Assembly: GCF_003259255.1 (NCBI RefSeq)
Contig: NZ_QGOL01000002.1
Location: forward strand, 372,001-436,000
Length of the DNA stretch: 64,000 nt
Direction: 5' to 3'
Source of the DNA: Algoriphagus litoralis
GTDB lineage: Bacteria; Bacteroidota; Bacteroidia; Cytophagales; Cyclobacteriaceae
Position numbers and translations under genes: made by a program. Position 1 is the first letter of the stretch, and every line of letters begins with the position of its first letter. Shown here piece after piece: positions 54,269 to 62,119 of the stretch. The notes below the pieces were generated by a model. It ran no database searches. It saw only the letters and a program-made list of their open reading frames with translations, and was not told the origin of the DNA.

Positions 54269-55399
54269 TTAAATGAATACATAGATTTCTGAGATTTCTT
54301 CACCAGGGCTAACTTTGATAGCACCTGATCTTGAAGGGTTGGGTAGGTTTGCAAACAATACTCGATTTCCGGGTTTTCGGCGGAGTTCAAGATTCAATTT
54401 TGGATTTTCAAAAAAAGGAATTGGGTCTTGAGACTTGAAAATGACCGTCTCCGAATTATTGACCTTGAAATCAGCATTAGGCGCATCTCCTATCTGCTGA
54501 AAATTGTAAGTAGCATAGGGAGAATCAGGTGGATTTCCTTTGTCCCGAATAGAAAGTTGCGCAGAACCCAAGTCGATTTTTTTGTTTTGGCTCACTATAA
54601 TATAGGTCCACTTGGTCGCTTTTCTTTTGAAGTCAAGTGCGTAATTTTCTCTAGGGCCATACAAATGGTCCGGACCAGAAATGTAGTTGATTTTCAAAAC
54701 GCCGATTGCTGCATTGATCCCATTGTCTTGGGTCAGGAAGTAATCTCTTTTCCAGAGGTCTTCTGTGTCGGATTCATTTCTAAGTATCAGGCTATACTGG
54801 CCTTCTTTTTTACCTTTCAGATCGATCTTCAGAAGAACCTCTCCCTTGTCATCCGGAGTCAATTCCAAATCCAAAGGCAGCAAGGTGCCGCTAGCGTCAA
54901 GACCTGAGGGAATCTTTTCTCCTGAGGAATTCTTCACCTGAAAAATCACCTTGGAGGGAATTGGATCGAGTTTTATCCTGCTGCTAAAAGTTTTGGATCG
55001 AACTCCATCCCAAATTTCCAATTCAATTTTTTCGGGGTTTTGTGGATCAGATGAAGCGGCGGCGGGAGAATTGGCAAATGCCAAAAAATCCCCGGCTTGG
55101 TAAGTTCTCAATCCTTTGGATAGTCGGGTGACTGCAAAAAACTGAGTAGGATTAGTACTTTGGATAAAAAAGTTGAATTCAATCGGAGGATTTAAAAGCA
55201 CCTCTGGAGAGGCAAGATCCATTTTTGCACGATAGAGCACTACGATCCCACTGGGTGTCTCCCGGAGTAGCATTCGCCCCTTTTTGAGTAGCTCCATGGT
55301 TTCCAGAGTGGGAGATAATCTAACCTCACGTGCTATTCCTTCTCTGAAATAATCATGAAGGACACTCACTTCGAAAAGCCTGCTGTAGATGATATTCAT
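54269..55399 (-). CDS. Unknown eCIS protein, candidate cap adaptor
   Basis: A 376-residue, beta-rich protein with no membrane segment or signal peptide and no family I can name. It begins MNIIYSRLFEVSVLHDYF and contains a run of short strands (VLYRAKMDLASPEVLLNPP, YSLILRNESDTEDLWKRDYF) ending NLPNPSRSGAIKVSPGEEIS. It lies between the cap gene (four-base ATGA overlap) and the first sheath gene. AlgoCIS has a cap adaptor between cap and tube, and a conserved gene directly after the cap gene is a natural candidate; that is inference. An alternative is a sheath-terminator or assembly factor. Confidence 0.6.
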   Translation of the reverse strand: MNIIYSRLFEVSVLHDYFREGIAREVRLSPTLETMELLKKGRMLLRETPSGIVVLYRAKMDLASPEVLLNPPIEFNFFIQSTNPTQFFAVTRLSKGLRTYQAGDFLAFANSPAAASSDPQNPEKIELEIWDGVRSKTFSSRIKLDPIPSKVIFQVKNSSGEKIPSGLDASGTLLPLDLELTPDDKGEVLLKIDLKGKKEGQYSLILRNESDTEDLWKRDYFLTQDNGINAAIGVLKINYISGPDHLYGPRENYALDFKRKATKWTYIIVSQNKKIDLGSAQLSIRDKGNPPDSPYATYNFQQIGDAPNADFKVNNSETVIFKSQDPIPFFENPKLNLELRRKPGNRVLFANLPNPSRSGAIKVSPGEEISEIYVFI

Positions 55400-56004
55400 G
55401 ACTTGTGAAGTGAAGTGAGAAAAATTTGCTCGATTGGCTCACCGCTTTCCTGAATCGCATTTTCCTGAATGGTCAGCGTCTTTATCTTGTATAAAACACT
55501 TGGGAGATATTTGGCACCGACCACAGACCAAAAGTTATACAGCTGCTCAAATGAATAGCTGTAAAGCTCTACGACAATTTTTTTCAGCGATTCGTCGAAG
55601 CCTGACAGGGCAGGGCTATTTTCAGGGGTGAAGACATTTTTGCTCTGAAAGAATGCAATAGCATAACTGAGCTGCTTCAGCCCTTCGACATAATCATCAG
55701 AAGTATTATTAGCCTGTTTGTTTTGGAAATTGGCTGTGATCAGCACATAGAGGTTGAGCTGGATCTCCGGATTTCGTTTTTCTACTTTTCCCACCGAATT
55801 GACAAAGCGGCTTTGCTGCTCCTTATTGGTACGCTCCTCTTCTATGTTGATAAGGGAAAGACCCAGAGACTGATCCGGAATAGCGATTCCAGCTTCGTTG
55901 GTCACGCCGGACAAAAATATCCTTGTAGTGAGCGGATCTCCCACTTTGAGCTTGAGGAATGAGTTGAGCTCTTGTGTCAAAAATTCCAAAACGGAATGAA
56001 TCAT
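55396..56004 (-). CDS. DUF4255/Pvc16-type tail terminator (cap) protein
   Basis: A 202-residue protein of the Pvc16/DUF4255 family, the cap that ends tube and sheath at the distal end. Features are IHSVLEFLTQELNSFLKLKV at the N-terminus, LSLINIEEERTNKEQQ in the central sheet, LNLYVLITANF, and YSFEQLYNFWSVVGAKYLPS near the C-terminus. It is the first gene of the 27-kb eCIS operon, with a promoter 85 bases upstream. In Afp-type loci the cap gene is last (Afp16); here it opens the operon. Confidence 0.9.
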   Translation of the reverse strand: MIHSVLEFLTQELNSFLKLKVGDPLTTRIFLSGVTNEAGIAIPDQSLGLSLINIEEERTNKEQQSRFVNSVGKVEKRNPEIQLNLYVLITANFQNKQANNTSDDYVEGLKQLSYAIAFFQSKNVFTPENSPALSGFDESLKKIVVELYSYSFEQLYNFWSVVGAKYLPSVLYKIKTLTIQENAIQESGEPIEQIFLTSLHKS

Positions 56005-56234
56005 TTTCTAAAAATTTAGCTGGGGCAAAAGCGAATTCAAGGATTAAAAGTTATCTAACCTTGGTCTGCCAAGACAGGAAAAAAAATACAAACTTGACGT
56101 GTCTGGATAGACTGATCAAATCATAAATAATTGAATTATAGATGATTAATCTATTATTAAATATTGTTTTCTAACCCGAAGTAGAAAAATTAAGTAGCTA
56201 TAAATGGTACTTGAAAAGGTTCAGGCTGTTGATT
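56005..56234. other. Intergenic region carrying the start of the eCIS operon
   Basis: 230 AT-rich bases. They hold the candidate eCIS promoter (56089-56120) and a small inverted repeat CTTGG-TCTG-CCAAG (56060-56073) between promoter and start codon. No terminator with a clear T tract for the upstream 464-residue gene was found, so partial read-through into the eCIS operon is possible. Confidence 0.4.
56089..56120 (-). promoter_or_regulatory. Candidate promoter of the eCIS operon
   Basis: On the minus strand: TTTG (56117-56120), 20 bases, CAAGTTTG (56089-56096; one mismatch to TAnnTTTG), 84 bases before the cap gene start. Confidence 0.4.
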
Positions 56235-57629
56235 CTAGACTATTGATAGTACAGGATGGTTTATTTTTTCCGAAATCCACCGGTCATATCGGACTAGCTC
56301 AAAGCCAATAGGCAGCCAGGCATACTTTTCTTTGCCTTCTTCCAGCATTCTAAAGTTTGAATTATGGATGAGTGGAATAGCGGATATTCCAGGCAATTGG
56401 CGATGGAGATCCATGAAAAGTGAAAAGGAGGTCTCAATCCTTGCACTCAATTTTCCTTTCCAACGACAAACTAATTTTCTTAGACTATCTATCTTATAAT
56501 CTAACCAGTCCTGATCGTTTTGTTCAAAGAGGATCATGAGTTCCAGCATTTTTGAGCCAAGATAGTAGTTTGGGAAATTTTTCAATTCGCCTTGGCATTC
56601 GTGAGCGAGGAGTAGAGCTTTCTTCAGGTTCTTTTGTCGGAAATGAATTACAGCTTCCAAATACTTCCACATGCCGGATTCATTTGGAAAGGTGGGAAAC
56701 AGTTGCTTTTTCAGAATCTGTAGCGCCTCGTCGAGTTGATTGAGATGAAATCGGGCATACCATTCCAATTTGGATATTTCACAGAGGTATTCATGAGAAA
56801 AACAGAACTTAATCTTCAGATCCGTGCAGTTTTGTATGGCTTTGCCAAACTGCTGGGTATATAAGAGTACCTGAATTTTGACGAGACTAAATTCCTCAAA
56901 GGCCTCTTTTTGACCTGTACAATCCGCAAAATTAGACTCAGAGTTTTGGATAAGGATGGCTGCTTTTTCGAAGTTGTGCTTAGAAATGGACTGACGGATA
57001 TCCGCTAGACGTCCCCAGTTTTTCCGATCATAGTTTAGTTGCCGGAGCAAGTGACTCAGGGGCGTGTTTTTTTCATTTTTCTTGAAGGATTTCTCCTGAG
57101 CATAATATTGATTGACCAGAATCTGTAAGTGGCTCTTGATGACTAATTCCAACTCGGGAAGGTCTTTTTTACTTAATACTTCTTCCAGTTTGAAGCGCTG
57201 GGAAATATCAAAAATCGATAAAGTTAGATCTGCAAAATCCTCTCTGATTGCCTTTTTCAAGCATTTTTCCAGGAGTTTGGCACCTTCATGTCGAAGACCT
57301 CTGGCCAATAATACCTGACTGCGAAGTAGAAGCTCGCTGCATTCAATGCGGTTTCTCATCTCATCTGTCTGAGCGTGGTGTTTGAGGAGCAGAATCAACT
57401 CCTCGAGTTCTTCTTTTAGTCTTTTTTTCAGTTGCGGATAAGCAGAAGAATCAGGATCTCGATAGATAATTTTTGAATAGTCACTGTCCGAAAGCCCCGG
57501 TCTGGTCAGGAATAGATTTAGTAATCGGACTTTTTTAGAATCCGGGGCATGCCGAACCCTACAAAATTGTAAAAGTTGATCTTTTTCAGCACAGGTACAA
57601 GACTCCAATAACTGCAATACAGTACACAT
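56235..57629 (-). CDS. Unknown helical-repeat protein upstream of the eCIS operon
   Basis: A 464-residue cytoplasmic protein, almost entirely helical, Leu/Glu/Lys/Gln-rich, with TPR-like pairs such as FEKAAILIQNSESNFADC and LDEALQILKKQLFPTF. No enzymatic motif, HTH or membrane segment is visible. It lies on the same strand 230 bases upstream of the eCIS cap gene and has its own candidate promoter. A regulatory or accessory role for the particle is possible by position only; I do not recognise the family. Confidence 0.6.
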   Translation of the reverse strand: MCTVLQLLESCTCAEKDQLLQFCRVRHAPDSKKVRLLNLFLTRPGLSDSDYSKIIYRDPDSSAYPQLKKRLKEELEELILLLKHHAQTDEMRNRIECSELLLRSQVLLARGLRHEGAKLLEKCLKKAIREDFADLTLSIFDISQRFKLEEVLSKKDLPELELVIKSHLQILVNQYYAQEKSFKKNEKNTPLSHLLRQLNYDRKNWGRLADIRQSISKHNFEKAAILIQNSESNFADCTGQKEAFEEFSLVKIQVLLYTQQFGKAIQNCTDLKIKFCFSHEYLCEISKLEWYARFHLNQLDEALQILKKQLFPTFPNESGMWKYLEAVIHFRQKNLKKALLLAHECQGELKNFPNYYLGSKMLELMILFEQNDQDWLDYKIDSLRKLVCRWKGKLSARIETSFSLFMDLHRQLPGISAIPLIHNSNFRMLEEGKEKYAWLPIGFELVRYDRWISEKINHPVLSIV

Positions 57630-57680
57630 AAAAATTGTGATTAAATGAGAAAAAACGTAAATAAAACAACAATAATAGAC

Positions 57681-57712
57681 TAAAAATAAGGGCTATCTAG
57701 TTGTTAACCAAA
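57681..57712 (-). promoter_or_regulatory. Candidate promoter of the 464-residue helical-repeat gene
   Basis: On the minus strand: TTTG, 20 bases (containing GTTAAC), TATTTTTA (one mismatch to TAnnTTTG), 51 bases before the start at 57629. Confidence 0.35.
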
Positions 57713-57724
57713 CTAATAAAAAAT

Positions 57725-59116
57725 TTATTTCAACCGAAAGATTCCGGGCTGTGATTCGGCATAGAGATTTTTGAGTGCAGGCAGTTCTTCTATCAGTTTT
57801 TTGAAAATACCTTCAGGATCAATCACTACTTCCGGTTTTTGATTGCCTAGATTTTGGAAGATTTTGGCTTTTTGCTCTAGGGTTTTTTCTGAGGCCAGGT
57901 AGGCCTTGGTCAGCTTGAAATTCAGAAAAGGGCCGCCAAGGGAATTTTGCAAATAGAAACTGGAGTCATCTGACAAGACCATGATTTTCTCCCCTGAAAT
58001 CTCCGATATCGCTGGATTTGGCTTAACAAAATAACCTGAGTTTGAATTTAATTCATTTTGGTAATACCACCAGCCGCTGACGGGAAGTCCAAAAAGGAGG
58101 ATCAAGAAGGCCAGTTTGCCAATGATCCCTTTTCCAAAATTCAAAAAGAACTGCGTGATGAAAAAGGTAAGTGCCGGAATAAAAATCGTCAGGTGATAAG
58201 TGGCCTGTCTCTTGAGCAACAGGATTTCGACTACCGAAAATAATAGCCAAAGTATGATAATCTGACGCTGTTTTTGTTGATTGATAGTGGAACCTCTCAA
58301 CACTGCACCATAAAAGTACCCTACCAAGGCCAATACTAATGGGAATATCCCCAAGAGAATCCAAGAAATCATCGATTGGTACTGGTACTTCTCATAAAAA
58401 ATAAGCATTGGCAGGATCTGGAGCGTTTCCTCTAATCCATTGTTCCAAAAGAAAAAGACGAGCATGAATAGAAGTGGGAGGAAAAAACCCATCAGTGACA
58501 GCAATAGCTGACGAAAAGAAAACCCACTGATGGCGATTCCTGTGAAAATCATAAACGGAAGGAAAATCCAGTAATTCAGGTAAAATCCCGTGGCTATTCC
58601 CCCATAGATTCCGATCAAAAGTGTGGATTCACTTGTTTCTTTCTGGAGTACAGTCTGTGAAAAAAGCTGCCCGATGGCCAAAAGTAGAAAGGTACTGCCC
58701 AAGAGAGCCGGAGATAGATCCACCAAATCGAAAGTTAGGTGAAACAAAGCTGCCATAACGATGGCTGGTAGGTAGGTGTTTTCATCAAATACCCGATAGC
58801 GTAACAAAATGGAGTTCCAATAAATAATCTGAAACAGCACCAATAATCGTCCGATAAGCTCAAAAGCAAACTTGCTCCGACCAAAAAGCAGATCTATAAA
58901 CGTGAAAAAACCTGCCGAAAGCGGCCCCGTATCGTCAATGATGTCCTGGTATATGAAAAATCCATCACCAAGGCGCTCTCCCAAAACCATCCAAATCAGC
59001 TGGGGTTCCGTGATCGGAAATGAAAAAAACGCCAACATTAAAATGGCCAGCAAAATCAGGTAGACTGCTACTCCAATAAGTCTAAATGGGTCGTTTACTT
59101 TGAAAAAACTTAACAA
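57725..59116 (-). CDS. Polytopic membrane protein (possibly DUF6427-like)
   Basis: About 463 residues with some twelve hydrophobic segments and a C-terminal soluble tail ending PALKNLYAESQPGIFRLK. After the first helix comes GERLGDGFFIYQDIIDDTGP, an acidic loop resembling those of membrane glycosyltransferase-like families; resemblance to DUF6427 is tentative. I choose a TTG start at 59116 (LSFFKVNDPFRLIGV follows), because the frame upstream contains no other suitable start until an ATG at 59281 that would overlap rbfA by 81 bases. Read divergently from rbfA. Function unknown. Confidence 0.6.
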   Translation of the reverse strand: MLSFFKVNDPFRLIGVAVYLILLAILMLAFFSFPITEPQLIWMVLGERLGDGFFIYQDIIDDTGPLSAGFFTFIDLLFGRSKFAFELIGRLLVLFQIIYWNSILLRYRVFDENTYLPAIVMAALFHLTFDLVDLSPALLGSTFLLLAIGQLFSQTVLQKETSESTLLIGIYGGIATGFYLNYWIFLPFMIFTGIAISGFSFRQLLLSLMGFFLPLLFMLVFFFWNNGLEETLQILPMLIFYEKYQYQSMISWILLGIFPLVLALVGYFYGAVLRGSTINQQKQRQIIILWLLFSVVEILLLKRQATYHLTIFIPALTFFITQFFLNFGKGIIGKLAFLILLFGLPVSGWWYYQNELNSNSGYFVKPNPAISEISGEKIMVLSDDSSFYLQNSLGGPFLNFKLTKAYLASEKTLEQKAKIFQNLGNQKPEVVIDPEGIFKKLIEELPALKNLYAESQPGIFRLK

Positions 59117-59175
59117 GGTGTTGGCTTTGGTATGGTTGGATTGGGTCGAAATTAAAGCTTGCCCAAGTATTTCGC

Positions 59176-59183
59176 TAAATTTG
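59176..59183 (+). promoter_or_regulatory. Candidate -7 box of rbfA
   Basis: TAAATTTG matches TAnnTTTG exactly, 17 bases before the ATG; no TTG at standard spacing. It lies between the arms of an inverted repeat, AAGTATTT (59165-59172) and AAATACTT (59190-59197). Confidence 0.3.
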
Positions 59184-59200
59184 TACCACAAATACTTCAC

Positions 59201-59593
59201 ATGGAAAGCAAAAGACAACAAAAACACGCCAAGTTGATCCAAAAGGAACTTGGGGATATTTTTCAAAAGGAAGCAAAACATCTGATTGGCAAGGCCATGA
59301 TCACGATAACCCGGGTGATGGTCAGCCCTGATTTAGGTTTTGCAAAAGTTTATGTCAGTTTTCTTCTGGCGGATCCCAAGTCTACCTATGAATTGATCAA
59401 TGACCATAAAAAGGAAATCCGTCTTCACCTTTCGAAAAGAATAGGCAAATCTGTACGTGTGATTCCTGAGATTGCCTTCTTTCCGGATGATTCGGCGACC
59501 TACGCCCAATACATGGACAAAGTGATCTCGGATCTTAATATTCCTCCGGCTCCACCAGAGGAAGATGAAGAGGATGAAGAAGATGAAGCTTAA
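59201..59593 (+). CDS. rbfA: Ribosome-binding factor A
   Basis: Assembly factor that binds immature 30S subunits and is needed for 16S rRNA 5'-end maturation, especially in the cold. The 130-residue KH-like protein shows KRQQKHAKLIQKELGDIFQK at the N-terminus, ITRVMVSPDLGFAKVYVSFL and KRIGKSVRVIPEIAFFPDDS. It ends in an acidic tail (EEDEEDEEDEA), common in Bacteroidota. ATG at 59201 fits homologues; an in-frame ATG at 59159 lies upstream of the likely promoter. The permease gene follows seven bases later. Confidence 0.92.
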   Translation: MESKRQQKHAKLIQKELGDIFQKEAKHLIGKAMITITRVMVSPDLGFAKVYVSFLLADPKSTYELINDHKKEIRLHLSKRIGKSVRVIPEIAFFPDDSATYAQYMDKVISDLNIPPAPPEEDEEDEEDEA

Positions 59594-59600
59594 TCCCTAA

Positions 59601-60830
59601 GTGTTGAATCCCAGTTCCTTCATAGCCGGCAGGTATTTTCGCAGTAAGAAAAAGCGAAATTTCATCACAGTCCTATCTATCATTTCTATGGTGGGTGTGG
59701 CAGTGGGCACTATTGCTTTGGTGGTGGTGATGTCGGTCTTCAATGGGCTGGAGGATTTGATCAGAAGCTTGTTTGCCAGCTTCGATGCCGAACTTAAAGT
59801 CGAGCCAGCAGCAGGCAAGAGTTTTTTGGCACCAAAAGAATGGCTTAGCCAAATTGAAAAAATTGAGGGAGTTGCGATTCTGACAGAAGTAATCGAAGAC
59901 AATGCCCTCTTTGAGCACGATGGAAATCAGATGGTTGCTAAGATCAAGGGAGTCTCAGACAATTTTTTGGACCAGGAGCGATTTTCAAGAGGGTACTATT
60001 GGGGTGATACCTCATTGGGAACTGACATCCGGCCAGGAGCGATCTTGGGTAGAGGCGTGGGTTTCTTCCTTTCGGTAAATCTCGAGGAAGTTAATTCCAC
60101 GTTGAAAGTCTTCTATCCCAAAGCGCCCAGATCTGCAGCCAGCATAGATCCAAGCCAGATGTATGCCTCAGCGCAACTCGAGCCCCGTGGTTTTTTCAGT
60201 ATCGAGCAGCAATTTGACGATGGATATGTCTTGGTACCGCTGAATTTTACCAGGGATTTGCTCAACTACGGAGAAAAACGAACTTCGCTGGAAATCAAAA
60301 TCCAAGAGGGGTACGACATCCAAGAGGTACAGAAAGCCTTGAAAAGTCACCTTGGACCTGATTTTATTGTCAAAAATGCGGATGAGCAGCATGCTGGTCT
60401 TATTCGTACGGTGAAGTTGGAAAAACTCTTTGTTTTCCTTACCCTCACCTTCATTTTGGCCATAGCTTCCTTTAATATTTTTTTCTCCCTGAGCATGCTG
60501 GCTATCGAAAAGAAAAAGGACATCGCCGTCCTGAAAGCTATGGGTGCAAAAGATCGGCTGATCCGGGGTATTTTCCTTAAGCAGGGGGCTTTAATTGCTT
60601 TCAGTGGAGCATTGATTGGTCTGGTGTTGGGCTACCTTATTGTATTGGCACAAGATACTTTTGGCTTGGTTTCGCTGGGGATTTCTTCTGCGGTAGTAGA
60701 TGCTTATCCTGTGCGTATCGTACTTTCCGACTTTATCTACATTAGCATAGCAGTGATTTCGATTACTTTATTAGCTTCTTGGAGGCCTGCAATCATTGCT
60801 TCTCGGGTGGATACCGTCAGGGAGCTTTGA
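59601..60830 (+). CDS. ABC transporter permease of the LolC/LolE-FtsX family
   Basis: A 409-residue permease with four membrane segments: one near residues 20-42, a large periplasmic domain, then three near 275-300, 325-350 and 370-395. FFSLSMLAIEKKKDIAVLKA with MGA just after is the conserved coupling motif of MacB/LolE/FtsX permeases; the protein resembles LolE-type lipoprotein-releasing subunits. The start codon is GTG. The matching ATPase is not adjacent, as is usual in Bacteroidota. It ends one base before the stop of the converging TPR gene. Lipoprotein release is the best guess. Confidence 0.82.
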   Translation: MLNPSSFIAGRYFRSKKKRNFITVLSIISMVGVAVGTIALVVVMSVFNGLEDLIRSLFASFDAELKVEPAAGKSFLAPKEWLSQIEKIEGVAILTEVIEDNALFEHDGNQMVAKIKGVSDNFLDQERFSRGYYWGDTSLGTDIRPGAILGRGVGFFLSVNLEEVNSTLKVFYPKAPRSAASIDPSQMYASAQLEPRGFFSIEQQFDDGYVLVPLNFTRDLLNYGEKRTSLEIKIQEGYDIQEVQKALKSHLGPDFIVKNADEQHAGLIRTVKLEKLFVFLTLTFILAIASFNIFFSLSMLAIEKKKDIAVLKAMGAKDRLIRGIFLKQGALIAFSGALIGLVLGYLIVLAQDTFGLVSLGISSAVVDAYPVRIVLSDFIYISIAVISITLLASWRPAIIASRVDTVREL

Positions 60831-60831
60831 C

Positions 60832-62016
60832 TTATTTGCATACTTTTTCCCAAGCAACTTTTGCCTCCTCCATTCCCAGATTGATTGCTTTCAATAGGTC
60901 CGAGCAGGCCTCTTGGATTTTTCCCAGCCGCTGTAGTGCGATCCCTCTATGGTAAAATCCTGAGGCAAACTCCGGATCCAATGAAACGAGTACCGTAAAA
61001 TCTGCCACTGAAGCGTCCAGGTTTTGACTGACATAGCGGGATTGACCCCTTGCCAGATAGTAGTCGGGATTTTCAGGCTCAAGGTTGATGGCCTCCGAAT
61101 AGTCACTCTCTGCCAGCTTCCAGTTTTTCAATCGATAGTGGGTTTTTCCCCGATAAAAAAAAGACTCCGAATCCTCAGCATCTAGCGCAATGGCTGCTGT
61201 AAAATCAGCTATGGCACCATTGAAATCGTCATGATTCATTCGATAGAATCCCCGCTGCTTGTAAGTCTGTGAATTTGCTGCAGAGTCAGCGATCACTTGA
61301 TCCAGTTGCTCTTGAAGCACTTCATCTCCTCCCGTTTTCACGAGTGCGATACCCTGTTTGGCGGGCAGATGATCCGGGTCCAATTGAAGTGCGATCTCAT
61401 AAGCTTCGATAGCAGGGATGTTGTCTCCCAGTCTGGCAAGTGCCCGCCCTTTTTCTGCATGAAAATCAGCAATTTTAGCATTCAGCTGGATAGCTTCCTC
61501 CAGGTAGAGCAGTGCAAAATCATATTCCTCCAGTTCAATACTGCAAAGCCCAAGATGGTAGTAAGCTTGTTCCTTACTGGCTGTTTGGACAGTTGTAATC
61601 CCGGAAATAGCATTGTCGCCTGGGCTTATTTTGTACAGAATCCGGGTCGTTTCTCCAGATGGTGTTTTGATGAAGTTTTCAAAATCAGTTATCGCCTCTT
61701 GATAGTGTTTCAGGAGATATCGGACTCTTCCCCGCTCAAAAAGCGCCTCTGCGTGAAGGGGATTCAATGTCAACAGGGCATTGAAGTCACTCAAAGCTCG
61801 ATCCAGATTTCCCTGGTTTTCATAGGCCAAACCTCTGAGCCAAAGTGCTTCTTGATCTGTTGGGTGAGATTGGATCCATTGGTCAAAAAGAACCTGAGCC
61901 TCTACCCATTTCTGGTTTTCAAAGGCAAGTTGACCAGCGAGGAATTCATTTTGATTTTGGGCCGATACCCCATTTCCAAACAGTAGAAACAGCAGGCTTA
62001 GGTAGATTATTTTCAA
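60832..62016 (-). CDS. Secreted tetratricopeptide-repeat protein
   Basis: A 394-residue protein with a signal peptide (cleavage near GVSAQ, residue 20) and about eight TPR units covering nearly the whole chain: WLRGLAYENQGNLDRALSDF, ALFERGRVRYLLKHYQEAIT, YLEEAIQLNAKIADFHAEKG and FFYRGKTHYRLKNWKLAESD are clear examples. Start codon TTG. The protein probably acts as a periplasmic or outer-membrane-associated interaction scaffold. It converges on the permease gene and lies 103 bases after the large membrane-protein gene. Confidence 0.8.
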   Translation of the reverse strand: MKIIYLSLLFLLFGNGVSAQNQNEFLAGQLAFENQKWVEAQVLFDQWIQSHPTDQEALWLRGLAYENQGNLDRALSDFNALLTLNPLHAEALFERGRVRYLLKHYQEAITDFENFIKTPSGETTRILYKISPGDNAISGITTVQTASKEQAYYHLGLCSIELEEYDFALLYLEEAIQLNAKIADFHAEKGRALARLGDNIPAIEAYEIALQLDPDHLPAKQGIALVKTGGDEVLQEQLDQVIADSAANSQTYKQRGFYRMNHDDFNGAIADFTAAIALDAEDSESFFYRGKTHYRLKNWKLAESDYSEAINLEPENPDYYLARGQSRYVSQNLDASVADFTVLVSLDPEFASGFYHRGIALQRLGKIQEACSDLLKAINLGMEEAKVAWEKVCK

Positions 62017-62119
62017 GAATAGTGGAGTTAATAGAAGGGGATAAAACTTCAGGTGAATTTATCAAATTAGTTGAAAATCAAACAAATTTTTGGGAATTGA
62101 AACTAAAAATTCATCCAGC

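Noticed and set aside
28763..56004. Type VI secretion system
   Set aside because: VgrG, PAAR, tube and sheath genes are present, but there is no TssJLM membrane complex, TssK or ClpV. DUF4255 cap, CIS tape measure, DUF5908, Afp15-type ATPase and DUF4157 cargo fit an extracellular system.
28763..56004. Contractile-tailed prophage
   Set aside because: No terminase, portal, capsid, integrase, replication or lysis genes, and no attachment-site repeats at the borders.
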